A DNA stretch of 64,000 nucleotides from Globisporangium splendens (Eukaryota; Oomycota; Peronosporomycetes; Pythiales; Pythiaceae): the NCBI GenBank assembly GCA_006386115.1, contig VFIW01000133.1:1-64000 (forward strand). Reading direction: 5' to 3'. Within the stretch, counting starts at the first letter, position 1, and each line of letters opens with the position of its first letter. Shown here piece by piece: positions 23,701 through 34,922 of this stretch. The notes beneath the pieces are model-generated. The model had not been told where the DNA came from, searched no databases, and saw only the letters and a list, made by a program, of their open reading frames with translations. Position numbers and translations under genes: made by a program.

Positions 23701-24283
23701 CCAACAACGCAGCGGAGTATCGGGGACTCGTGCACGGACTTCGACACGCTCAGGCAGCGAGGCTGCATCCACTCCACGTTGTTGGGGATAGTGCCATGGT
23801 CATCTCCCAGCAACGGTGCCACAGACCGCCGAAGAACACACGCCTGCTCCAACTGTATCATAAGGCGCGCAGAATCGCGGATGTCATTGGGGTCAAAAGC
23901 TGGGCGCATCATTACAGGGAATTCAACAAAATGGCCGACCGCGCAGCGAACGTCGCAATGGACACGCAGACATCACAGCAAGTGGCAGCAGCCTATCATC
24001 GCGAGGTTCTCATCACGGTGACCCAATTCCTTGACAACAACGTTCTACATCGGCTATCGGTGCGACCTGGAGGGTATGAACAGCAGTGGCGATTTCCAAC
24101 CACCGAGGCAGAACAAGCACAACAACTACAGCATCACATCCACTTGGTAGTCAGAACAGCCAGCGCAGCGCCTTCGGCGCTGTAACCAACGGCCCCCTCC
24201 GAGTCGAAGCCACTCAGGTAGCGTAGACAACGAGTACGGATATTGTAGGTCTCACGAAGTACCTTAATATACCTCACCTTCAT
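20788..24283 (+). mobile_element. LINE-C, RT to RNase H part
   Basis: This is a degenerate LINE on the plus strand. The RT is open at about 20795-21436 with LLNSDYKIFTRIF, FAKSHNSLDR (the D of the usual FAKAYDSLD is changed to N), GIRQGCPLAPHLF and YADDTT. The thumb (IPKALYIVRHEWP, MIKRFVWGVREG) is at 21468-21806. A knuckle follows near 22985-23080 (GCPHP then HIFWDCPTAQAAW across frames), then RNase H at 23517-24185. The 3' end is placed at TAATATACCTCAC (about 24271-24283), where a minus-strand LINE-D begins. Multiple frameshifts are present. The 5' part is probably at 10600-11821. Confidence 0.85.
23517..24185 (+). pseudogene. archaeal-type RNase H domain of LINE-C
   Basis: The open frame shows the RNase H set in order: FFDGGSRGNPGSRGSG, TTNNAAEYRGLVHGL, VVGDSAMVI, and EFNKMADRAANVAMD. 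These supply the four acidic catalytic positions. The GNPG loop and the NNxAEY form are typical of archaeal-type RNase H, known from plant and oomycete retrotransposons. It lies in the palindrome 2 left arm and is mirrored at 31295-31963. The domain is intact here though the rest of the element is broken. Confidence 0.85.
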
Positions 24284-26300
24284 CAAAACATAGAGCAACT
24301 TCGGGACGATGACAGCACGGACAATGTCTGCACGCTGTTCTGGTGTGTGGGCTTTGGCAGTAGCCAGCCCTATCCTGGTTTTAATAGCTGCTACACATCG
24401 TTCCCAGTTGTCTGTTCCGCGTCCGTACTACCGACGCGTATCCCTAGGTAGCGGCAAAAGGCTGCCACACTGAGAAATGATATTTCACAGACCAGGTGGG
24501 AGCCTTCAGGGCCTTTCACAGCTAATGCCACTCCGATAGTTTTCTCTACGTTGGCACGAAGCCCAGAGGCATCGCCAAACAACCTCAGCTCCTTGACTGC
24601 CTCCTCAATATCACTTGGATGACGAAGATAAACCCCCCACAGCCGTGTCATCTGCATAGCCACCAATCCTAAGCTCACTTGTTCTTCCCCCTGCCTAGAG
24701 AGTGATACCGGTTAATTTAGTGCTGTTCTCCATTACACGATAGAGCGGGTCTAGCGCAAGTATGAACAGAAGAGGTGCGAGAGGACACCCTTGACGAATT
24801 CCGCATGTGACGTTAATTATGGCTGAGTGATAGCCATTAACCAAGAGACGACAGGTGGTGGCAGTATGTAGCTTTTCCACCATCAGGCAGAATAAATCTG
24901 AGAATCCATAATGTCGCAATACAGCTTTGAGATATCCACGGTCGAGAGAGTCGTAAGCCTTCGCAAAATCCAGCAATTGTGCAAGGCTGTCAGGTTGTTC
25001 ATCATCTTGATTCACCATTCGCTGAGCGGCACGGAAGGTATCAACCGCTGTATGTATGCTCCTATTTGGAACAAAGTCGGCTTGAAGGGGGTAGATCAGT
25101 GTGGCCAGCTTGCACCACATTCGTGTGGAGAAGATTCTGGTAAAAATCTTGTAGTCCGAGTTTAACAAAGTTATAGGTCGATGTCCCAAGGGAGTCGCGG
25201 CCGTGCTGGACATTTTGAGGCAAAATATATCTGCCTCCACAAACGACTTGGGGAAAACTGGGCTCTTCATCCATCCATTAAATAGCTAGGGACAATTACC
25301 TCCACATAGTCACGATATCAGTCGTTACCTAGGCCGTCGGGACCTGCTGCCTTCCCACGTTTGCATCGTTTAACGGCTGTCAGGGCTTCCTCTTCACCAA
25401 CAGGATCACTCAGATCGGACAAAAAGGCAGCGTGGTGCGTTGGAGGGAGCTGCTTTAAGCACGCGGTGATGTCGCTGTGTTTCATCGCCTTTTGTTGCAT
25501 AACGGGCTTTCATCCACCCGCCATCACGTTCACAAGTTTTTCAGGTTGAGCAGGGCCAAACCGTCGCTCTTCATCCAGGCAATAAATTGTATTATCCAGG
25601 AATTTCGTTGAGATGCGTCGGAAAAAAGCCTTGGCCGATTTCGTCGGTGCAGACAGATGTGAACGCAGAAGCCTGCGAGCCTTAGAATCCTGCCACTGCA
25701 CCTTGCAGGTCGCTACATTCTCTCGAATCTGGCGTTCTGTTGTTGAAAGGGTTGTGGGCACGCTTGGGGTTCGTACATGCTTCGAATCTTGCTTTAAAGT
25801 AGCCGATGTAACCACACGAAGACGATCGTGTAGACGCCGCAATTTTTGCATGTATGAGTCCACTAGCTTAATTTTGCACACGCGTTTTGGTCCCAGATAG
25901 TCCTTTTTTATAGCACTCTCGAATCCATCCCAGTACGTCGCAACTGTCGTAGCGATCTGGACGTCAATGGCCGGTGTATTCCCCCGTTCGCCTTCTAACT
26001 TGTCTTGCAGTTGCTGGAGGCGTTGTTTCGTCACAATATCTGCTGCTGCATAGGCATAGTCAGGGAGAGGATAACACCGGGGTGGTTTCCGTATTTTGAT
26101 CCGGTGGCACGGATGTGCGAGTCTAAGAGAGACCCCGTTATGATCAGAAAGCGGGCCATAAACTACTTGAGACACAGCTCGGACCCATTGGTGGTGCTTC
26201 GTTATTACATACCACCTGTCCAAACGGCTCGATGCATGTCCTCCGCTCGGTCATATTGCCACCGCCCATTCTGACAGAGTATCTTCACGAAATTCAGCAT
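24284..26300 (-). mobile_element. LINE-D fragment (endonuclease end, linker, RT), left arm copy
   Basis: On the minus strand: LSDHNGVSLRL (end of AP endonuclease) near 26130, a 190-residue linker, KRGKAAGPDG near 25340, RPITLLNSDYKIFTRIF near 25160, FAKAYDSLDRGYLK near 24950, GIRQGCPLAPLLF near 24790 and YADDTA near 24650. In-frame stops lie at 25510-25512 (TGA), 25318-25320 (TGA) and 24695-24697 (TAG). All three also occur in the right arm copy. The element is truncated in the endonuclease at one end and in the RT thumb at the other. Confidence 0.85.
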
Positions 26301-26600
26301 CTTCAGCCTTACTTTTTGTGAGTCAAACCGTTACTAAGCTCGATCTAGACGAACCTGTAAACACCCTAACGACTCTGGAAACGTAAATTTCCGTGTGATG
26401 ATGCTCGTCCTTGCTCTAGCGTAACTTAAAAAGTGAGTTTATTAAGGAAAAATACAGCTGGCTGCAGGTTCTAGTTCGTCGAAAATGACTACGTCTAGGT
26501 CTAACTACTCAACTATATGCTCGCTTGGTACTGCAGTGGACAGTCCATCCACAGAAGTTGATGGTGACTTGAAATGCAATATCAACCTTCACTCACTCGT

Positions 26601-26993
26601 TTACTTAACGCAACGGACTGCTCCTGCAACCTGGCAATTTTCCACCACGTATTTCGCTCCACCAGCACATGTGCCTTGAGCAATCTTCCCGCGACCCATA
26701 TTGGTATTGGAGTTTGGCACTCTCCAGTATCGCACCCATCCGCCAGACGAGCCGATGCTCTCAATCATGTAACCATCGTTTCCCTTCATTACAGTGGCTT
26801 GGATCTCTGCCGCCATGTCTCTCACGCAGTTTGACGATGTTGTCCCGATCCAACAAGCAACCTGGTTGCAGTTTTTAGCCGCATTAGGATTGAGCGCGTT
26901 GCCAATAATAGTCCCAGCCTGCCCTTGCGCGTCAACCCCGATGTTGGTGGCGGCAGCAGCTAGAAGAAAACTCAAAATCACTTTCTTGATCAT
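26601..26993 (-). CDS. small secreted six-cysteine protein, copy 3
   Basis: A 130-residue member of the same family: signal peptide cut near GVDA, then GQAGTIIGNALNPNAAKN, six cysteines (CNQVAC, NCVRD, GTC, ENC, RC), and the shared IESIGSSGGWVRYWRV block. Compared with the palindrome 1 copies, the first 15-20 mature residues are unrelated. A three-residue insertion (PNSNTN region) offsets a deletion elsewhere, so total length is unchanged. It differs from copy 4 at a handful of residues. The cysteine positions in the core are kept. Function unknown; effector-like secretion is inference. Confidence 0.8.
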   Translation of the reverse strand: MIKKVILSFLLAAAATNIGVDAQGQAGTIIGNALNPNAAKNCNQVACWIGTTSSNCVRDMAAEIQATVMKGNDGYMIESIGSSGGWVRYWRVPNSNTNMGRGKIAQGTCAGGAKYVVENCQVAGAVRCVK

Positions 26994-27357
26994 ATTGGAG
27001 AGAGGTGGTTCTTGTTCCTTGGAGCTTTTGGTCTTGTGGCCTTGATGGAGTTTCCAATAATGAGACTGGAAGCGAAAGGCACGACAGTATCTGTACTGTG
27101 TATCTATCAGTGTGCGTTCTTTTGTAATCGGAGACCACAACATACAGTAGTACGAATGAATTGCGGCACGATCTGTTTTTCATATGAGATATGCGGAAAG
27201 CAATCACCGCGAAAACTTCGATAGTACCAAGTGGGTGGACATAGAAATTGTGTATGACAGCGCTTTCTTTCCGCAAAGTGTCGGTTTACCCCAGTTCAAA
27301 CAGCAGATCCCAGTGGGTAGGAGCCCACAAAACGATGTGATATCGTTCGGACAGCAA

Positions 27358-28117
27358 GATGATGACGACGATTTGCACTTTGCCGATGGGGAAGCTGTCT
27401 CTACCGGCGAAAAGATTACCGTAGGGTTGAGGATGCTTGGAACAGCGTACTTGTCCCTTGCCATGTGTTGTGACGATCGCGAGACACCTACCTATGTCTC
27501 ACATGCTGCAACTAACTGAAAAGTGTACTTCAACGTATATGTACATCAACAGAGGGTACAAAAATTATCAGTGTGTTTGATTAATTTGCGTGCTGCCTGA
27601 ATGAGTGTTCAGTATACTAGCCAGTCTGCGCTGAACGACCGTGTTCGCTTTCTTTTTGTGGAGTTTCGTTTGATAGGTCATGTTACTGGTGCTGTCAACT
27701 CGGAATGAGTGAACGTGGCCACGTTCAAATCCAAAGCCGATCTCGATTCGATCTTCCTGATATGCTGCTTCAGAAAGGAAAGTCCTAACTTTAATAACTC
27801 CGGTAATCTTTACCCCCAACCCCCACCTACTAATAGCATAGTGCGACGCTCCAGTACTATTTGCAGCGTGCTGTCCATGCACACAGGATCAAGTGCTAGG
27901 ATTTTAAAGATGTGAACAGTGATGAAGATTCCATGCTCCAACACCTCAATCGCATAGACACTATTGTCGAGAAGTCTTATTGCTGGATGGATGGATAGTT
28001 GGATGGCTGAGAGAGAAAGGTGAGACAAAAGGAAGATTTGAATTGGAAGTTCGAAGAAACGGAGTTGTGTCCTCAACTCTAGTCTTTTCTTTAGCAGAGA
28101 CAGCTTTTGCTGTCCTT
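27358..28117. other. 760-bp unique centre of palindrome 2
   Basis: Same length and nearly the same sequence as 7995-8754. Differences I see include GGGG for GAGG near 27389, AAGTG for AAATG near 27522 and ATAGTT for GCAGTT near 27995. No recognised gene. Confidence 0.7.
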
Positions 28118-28481
28118 TTGCTGTCCGAACGATATCACATCGTTTTGTGGGCTCCTACCCACTGGGATCTGCTGTTTGAACTGGGGTAAACCGACACTTT
28201 GCGGAAAGAAAGCGCTGTCATACACAATTTCTATGTCCACCCACTTGGTACTATCGAAGTTTCCGCGGTGATTGCTTTCCGCATATCTCATATGAAAAAC
28301 AGATCGTGCCGCAATTCATTCGTACTACTGTATGCTGTGGTCTCCGATTACAAAAGAACGCACACTGATAGATACACAGTACAGATACTGTCGTGCCTTT
28401 CGCTTCCAGTCTCATTATTGAAAACTCCATCAAGGCCACAAGACCAAAAGCTCCAAGGAACAAGAACCACCTCCCTCCAAT

Positions 28482-28874
28482 ATGACCAAGAAAGTGATTT
28501 TGAGTTTTCTTCTAGCTGCTGCCGCCACCAACATCGGGGTTGACGCGCAAGGGCAGATTGGGACTATTATTGGCGGCGCGCTCAATCCTAATGCGGCTAA
28601 AAACTGCAACCAGGTTGCTTGTTGGATCGGGACAACATCGTCAAACTGCGTGAGAGACATGGCGGAGAAGATCCAAGCCACTGTAATGAAGGGAAACGAT
28701 GGTTACATGATTGAGAGCATCGGTTCGTCTGGCGGATGGGTGCGATACTGGAGAGTGCCAAACTCCAATACCAATATGGGTCGCGGGAAGATTGCTCAAG
28801 GCACATGTGCTGGTGGAGCGAAATACGTGGTGGAAAATTGCCAGGTTGCAGGAGCAGTCCGTTGCGTTAAATAA
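28482..28874 (+). CDS. small secreted six-cysteine protein, copy 4
   Basis: Mirror partner of 26601-26993 with T for I at residue 2 (MTKK) and a few changes (GQIGTIIGGAL, MAEKIQ). The signal peptide, six cysteines and the IESIGSSGGWVRYWRV block are kept. The stop is TAA at 28872-28874, with AATAAA about 160 bases later. It is divergent from copy 3 across the 760-bp spacer. The upstream leader (28118-28481) is nearly the same as that of copy 2 at 8755-9118, so regulation is probably shared. Confidence 0.8.
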   Translation: MTKKVILSFLLAAAATNIGVDAQGQIGTIIGGALNPNAAKNCNQVACWIGTTSSNCVRDMAEKIQATVMKGNDGYMIESIGSSGGWVRYWRVPNSNTNMGRGKIAQGTCAGGAKYVVENCQVAGAVRCVK

Positions 28875-29174
28875 ACGAGTGAGTGAAGGTTGATATTGCA
28901 TTTCAAGTCACCATCAACTTCTGTGGATGGACTGTCCACTGCAGTACCAAGCGAGCATATAGTTGAGTAGTTAGACCTAGACGTAGTCATTTTCGACGAA
29001 CTAGAACCTGCAGCCAGCTGTATTTTTCCTTAATAAACTCACTTTTTAAGTTACGCTAGAGCAAGGACGAGCATCATCACACGGAAATTTACGTTTCCAG
29101 AGTCGTTAGGGTGTTTACAGGTTCGTCTAGATCGAGCTTAGTAACGGTTTGACTCACAAAAAGTAAGGCTGAAG

Positions 29175-31205
29175 ATGCTGAATTTCGTGAAGATACTCTG
29201 TCAGAATGGGCGGTGGCAATATGACCGAGCGGAGGACATGCATCGAGCCGTTTGGACAGGTGGTATGTAATAACGAAGCACCACCAATGGGTCCGAGCTG
29301 TGTCTCAAGTAGTTTATGGCCCGCTTTCTGATCATAACGGGGTCTCTCTTAGACTCGCACATCCGTGCCACCGGATCAAAATACGGAAACCACCCCGGTG
29401 TTATCCTCTCCCTGACTATGCCTATGCAGCAGCAGATATTGTGACGAAACAACGCCTCCAGCAACTGCAAGACAAGTTAGAAGGCGAACGGGGGAATACA
29501 CCGGCCATTGACGTCCAGATCGCTACGACAGTTGCGACGTACTGGGATGGATTCGAGAGTGCTATAAAAAAGGACTATCTGGGACCAAAACGCGTGTGCA
29601 AAATTAAGCTAGTGGACTCATACATGCAAAAATTGCGGCGTCTACACGATCGTCTTCGTGTGGTTACATCGGCTACTTTAAAGCAAGATTCGAAGCATGT
29701 ACGAACCCCAAGCGTGCCCACAACCCTTTCAACAACAGAACGCCAGATTCGAGAGAATGTAGCGACCTGCAAGGTGCAGTGGCAGGATTCTAAGGCTCGC
29801 AGGCTTCTGCGTTCACATCTGTCTGCACCGACGAAATCGGCCAAGGCTTTTTTCCGACGCATCTCAACGAAATTCCTGGATAATACAATTTATTGCCTGG
29901 GTGAAGAGCGACGGTTTGGCCCTGCTCAACCTGAAAAACTTGTGAACGTGATGGCGGGTGGATGAAAACCCGTTATGCAACAAAAGGCGATGAAACACAG
30001 CGACATCACCGCGTGCTTAAAGCAGCTCCCTCCAACGCACCACGCTGCCTTTTTGTCCGATCTGAGTGATCCTGTTGGTGAAGAGGAAGTCCTGACAGCC
30101 GTTAAACGATGCAAACGTGGGAAGGCAGCAGGTCCCGACGGCCTAGGTAACGACTGATATCGTGACTATGTGGAGGTAATTGTCCCCCCTAGCTATTTAA
30201 TGGATGGATGAAGAGCTCAGTTTTCCCCAAGTCGTTTGTGGAGGCAGATGTATTTTGCCTCAAAATGTCCAGCGCGGCCGCGACTCCCTTGGGACATCGA
30301 CCTATAACTTTGTTAAACTCGGACTACAAGATTTTTACCAGAATCTTCTCCACACGAATGTGGTGCAAGCTGGCCACACTGATCTACCCCCTTCAAGCCG
30401 ACTTTGTTCCAAATAGGAGCATACATACAGCGGTTGATACCTTCCGTGCCGCTCAGCGAATGGTGAATCAAGATGATGAACAACCTGACAGCCTTGCACA
30501 ATTGCTGGATTTTGCGAAGGCTTACGACTCTCTCGACCGTGGATATCTCAAAGCTGTATTGCGACATTATGGATTCCCAGATTTATTCTGCCTGATGGTG
30601 GAAAAGCTATATACTGCCACCACCTGTCGTCTCTTGGTTAATGGTTATCACTCAGCCATAATTAACGTTACATGCGGAATTCGTCAAGGGTGTCCTCTCG
30701 CACCTCTTCTGTTCATACTTGCGCTAGACCCGCTCTATCGTGTAATGGAGAACAGCACTAAATTAACCGGTATCACTCTCTAGGCAGGGGGAAGAACAAG
30801 TGGGCTTAGGATTGGTGGCTATGCAGATGACACGGCTGTGGGGGGGGGTTATCTTCGTCATCCAAGTGATATTGAGGAGGCAGTCAAGGAGCTGAGGTTG
30901 TTTGGCGATGCCTCTGGGCTTCGTGCCAACGTAGAGAAAACTATCGGAGTGGCATTAGCTGTGAAAGGCCCTGAAGGCTCCCACCTGGTCTGTGAAATAT
31001 CATTTCTCAGTGTGGCAGCCTTTTGCCGCTACCTAGGGATACGCGTCGGTAGTACGGACGCGGAACAGACAACTGGGAACGATGTGTAGCAGCTATTAAA
31101 ACCAGGATAGGGCTGGCTACTGCCAAAGCCCACACACCAGAACAGCGTGCAGACATTGCCCGTGCTGTCATCGTCCCGAAGTTGCTCTATGTTTTGATGA
31201 AGGTG
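29175..31205 (+). mobile_element. LINE-D fragment (endonuclease end, linker, RT), right arm copy
   Basis: Mirror copy of the 24284-26300 element, plus strand. It shows LSDHNGVSLRL near 29335, KRGKAAGPDG near 30120, FAKAYDSLDRGYLK near 30520, GIRQGCPLAPLLF near 30680 and GGYADDTA near 30820. Stops at 29963-29965, 30155-30157 and 30781-30783 match those of the left arm. A run of eight or more G follows YADDTAV near 30838. It ends in the thumb near 31200. Confidence 0.85.
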
Positions 31206-32214
31206 AGGTATATTAAGGTACTTCGTGAGACCTACAATATCCGTACTCGTTGTCTACGCTACCTGAGTGGCTTCGACTCGGAGGGGGCCGTTGGTTACAG
31301 CGCCGAAGGCGCTGCGCTGGCTGTTCTGACTACCAAGTGGATGTGATGCTGTAGTTGTTGTGCTTGTTCTGCCTCGGTGGTTGGAAATCGCCACTGCTGT
31401 TCACACCCTCCAGGTCGCGCCGATAGCCAATGTAGAACGTCGTTGTCAAGGAATTGGGTCACCGTGATGAGAACCTCGCGATGATAGGCTGCTGCCACTT
31501 GCTGTGATATCTGCGTGTCCATTGCGACGTTCGCTGCGCGGTCGGCCATTTTGTTGAATTCCCTGTAATGATGCGCCCAGCTTTTGACCCCAATGACATC
31601 CGCGATTCTGCGCGCCTTATGATACAGTTGGAGCAGGCGTGTGTCCTTCGGCGGTCTGTGGCACCGTTGCTGGGAGATGACCGTGGCACTGTCCCCAACA
31701 ACGTGGAGTGGATGCAGCCTCGCTGCCTGAGCGTGTCGAAGTCCGTGCACGAGTCCCCGATACTCCGCTGTGTTGTTGGTCGTGCTGGGATGTCTGTACG
31801 CCATACTTGCTACCCAGAGAATCTCTGCTGTATGATTATCTGTTTGCACTCGCACTATCACCGCACCAGACCCTCCTGACCCTGGGTTGCCCCTGGAGCC
31901 TCCGTCGAAGAACAGGATGAAGAATTCTTTGGCCGTACTCGTCTCGGTTGGACGTGTGACGAGGGGATGAGTTCTGGATCTAGAAGTGCGTCAACGTACG
32001 CTCTGAGGACTCGAGTGTATACTGAATGCTTGGAGCTGTCGTTGTGGCATTCCATTAACCGACGGAGACTATGCAGTCCATTGTGAAGCGCCACAATCAG
32101 TATTGCAGAGTCTGCGCGGTCCGACTGGGATCGTCCATCAAGTCTCCGTAGTCGGGCTCCCCAGATACCATGGGTGGTAACAGCCGCTGTATGCCTCCAA
32201 AGTAAATGCGCCAC
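31206..32214 (-). mobile_element. LINE-C tail with RNase H, right arm copy
   Basis: Mirror of 23266-24283, minus strand. It carries the RNase H motifs FDGGSRGNPG (near 31900), NNTAEYRGL, VVGDSATVI and FNKMADRAAN, with a few substitutions from the left copy. It ends abruptly at 32214, where the frame runs into the MCM6-like sequence without a stop. Confidence 0.85.
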
Positions 32215-33135
<921 letters not shown>

Positions 33136-33339
33136 CCACGGTGCGAGGCTGTATTGGGCATTCTTGCGTGACTATTTTACCTTGCTGAGTTTGCAAATTT
33201 TAGAAGCATTTTAGCCAATAAGATGAAAGTGCCATTTGCATCAGGTTGAGGTCAGTATAAAAAACCTCACGAGGATAGCTCGCAAAGGTTTTGAGTCCCT
33301 AAACAGGCTCGTCATCATACAAATTTCAAGTCAATGTGG
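33136..33339. other. non-coding segment
   Basis: AT-rich DNA after the MCM6 fragment with no gene seen. Confidence 0.5.
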
Positions 33340-33480
33340 TTAGGCTCTCCGACGTGAACCATGACGAGCTAATTTGGCTCGGGGTTTCTATATTAACGTA
33401 ACCATGACGAGCCCAGCTTGTTTTGGGAAAAATGATGAGCAAATTTGACTGGGCTTTTCTATATTAACTTAACCATCGAT
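33340..33480. repeat. two diverged tandem units with TTTCTATATTAAC
   Basis: Two units of about 80 bp share ACCATGACGAGC, a TTTGGCT/TTTGACTGGGCT stretch and TTTCTATATTAAC (33387 and 33456). They have no coding content. Confidence 0.6.
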
Positions 33481-33625
33481 ATCTTCGGGGTTTCTCTTGA
33501 AATCTTTCAATTAGGTCTAAATATATACATGGTTAGGGTGGACCACATTGATTTGTCTGTCAGTTTGTATAGTATACTCAATGTGAGTCAAAGACGAATG
33601 TGCTTGCAGCGCAGGCTGCAGGGAG

Positions 33626-34215
33626 CTAATTTGTATGAAACTTTGTATACCTGCCTACTTTTGTATCGCGAACACGACTGTGGGACTTTCAGACCTGTCT
33701 ATGCACAGTGTACCACTCTATTTGAGGTCAGGCAAAAAGTGCTCGAAACCTCATGAAAACTTCCACTTGTATGTATTTTTGTATGGTCAATGCGATGCAA
33801 GTATCACATTTGACGGGGGACGCACGGCTATGCGACAAATATTGATTTACACAGGTGAGAGTGTGATTGGCACAATACAAAGCGAATATAAAAGCAAATT
33901 GTATGAGATTTTGTATACCTATGTAACTTTATGTGGGCAACACGACAGTGGTACCTACTGACTCTTTTATGTACACTGTGCCACTGTTGTTGGCACACCA
34001 AGACATTCACTCGCATTGCACGCAATACAACGTGATATTGTCTGAAAACTTGGACTTTGTATGATGTTTGTATGGGGAATCGGAAACAAGTATCAGATTT
34101 GACGGTACGTACGTGTATGCGCTAAATATCGTTGTTCAACGGGTTGAGTGGAAATGTAAAGATCCAAATTGGAGCTTCATACAGTAAAACTTTGTATACC
34201 AACTCACCCACATCT
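33626..34215. repeat. diverged tandem repeat, unit about 270-285 bp
   Basis: The string TTTGTATACC recurs at about 33641, 33912 and 34191, each time followed by similar text (for example CGCGAACACGACTGTGG against GGGCAACACGACAGTGG, and AAGTATCACATTTGACGG against AAGTATCAGATTTGACGG). I see about two and a half units of a diverged satellite or spacer repeat. Confidence 0.7.
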
Positions 34216-34379
34216 GGTGTCCTGAATAGGTGTACATATTGATTGTTTATGAGCCCCATCCAGCATTCTCGGACGTTATAGAGCGTGTTTCAAATATTGG
34301 TGTTCGGATTTGAATTGGGATGCAGCTTGTGGGTACATTTCAGAGCTACGAAGAAGTGAAGGCGGGGACAAGAAAATTA

Positions 34380-34735
34380 AAAAAAGAGTAAAGGAGAGGA
34401 GGTATGTATCCATAAAGAAAGTGCGAGGAGAATGTTGCGAATAAATAGAGAAGAGGCACAGGGAGAGGTGAAGAAAAAGCGATGGTGTAATCAGAATGGG
34501 AAAAAAGAAAGAGAAGGGGGAAGCGAAGAGAGAGAGGGGGAGGGCAAAGAATGAGAGGAGAGAGAGAGGGGAGAGAATGAGAGGGAAGAGAGAAGAGAGA
34601 AAGGGCGAGGGAATTGAGAAAGAGGAGAGAGAGGGGGAGGGAATTGAGAGAGAAAGAGAGAAGAGAGAGAGAGGGGGAGGAGGAGGGAATTGAGAAAGAG
34701 AAGAGAGAGGGGGAGGGAAAAAGTGGGTATATTGG
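34380..34735. repeat. purine-rich (GA/GGGA) low-complexity tract
   Basis: About 350 bases are almost wholly purine on the plus strand, made of GAGA, GGGGGAGG and GAATTGAGA blocks. Long frames here are composition artefacts. Confidence 0.9.
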
Positions 34736-34922
34736 CATGAGAAAAATGGAGAAGCAAATGAGAAATGATATATATATGAGAGATGCAATGTCAGAGATAA
34801 TGGATGAGTGTTTCAACGCATGAAACAGCACTTGTGACAGCTCGCTGTCATCGCGCACGTTTGATCTTCAATGATGCGCGCACTTGGACATATCCTCACT
34901 CCCTGTCTTCAGAGGAAGGATC

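Larger units (their letters stand above)
23266..27357. repeat. palindrome 2, left arm
   Basis: Inverted partner of 28118-32214; mirror positions sum to 55475 in the inner part and 55480 at the outer end. It contains the LINE-C tail, LINE-D (minus), and the core with a secreted-protein gene. The outer breakpoint is at CC(T/C)GTGGCGC, present on both sides. Confidence 0.95.
26384..29091. repeat. palindrome core, copy 2
   Basis: Twin of 6997-9728 (2708 against 2732 bp; the difference is the 24-bp duplication). It holds a minus gene at 26601-26993, a spacer at 27358-28117 and a plus gene at 28482-28874. AATAAA is at 29032-29037 and mirrored at 26438-26443. Outside 26384 similarity to core 1 falls off over about 60 bases and then ends. 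Confidence 0.9.
28118..32214. repeat. palindrome 2, right arm
   Basis: Inverted partner of 23266-27357. Its outer end abuts an MCM6-like pseudogene at 32214/32215, whereas the left arm's outer end continues into LINE-C. The junction shares a short CC(T/C)GTGGCGC string. Confidence 0.95.

Noticed and set aside
1450..32214. Palindromes as a sequencing artefact (missed adapter or false inverted read join)
   Set aside because: Both have a 760-bp non-mirrored centre, and the arms differ by scattered substitutions and indels (for example the 24-bp duplication), which a hairpin read artefact would not give. Long-read confirmation is still desirable.
34276..34858. Two long minus-strand frames rich in Ser, Leu, Pro and Phe
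   Set aside because: They are produced by the GA-rich low-complexity tract and have no start context or domain.
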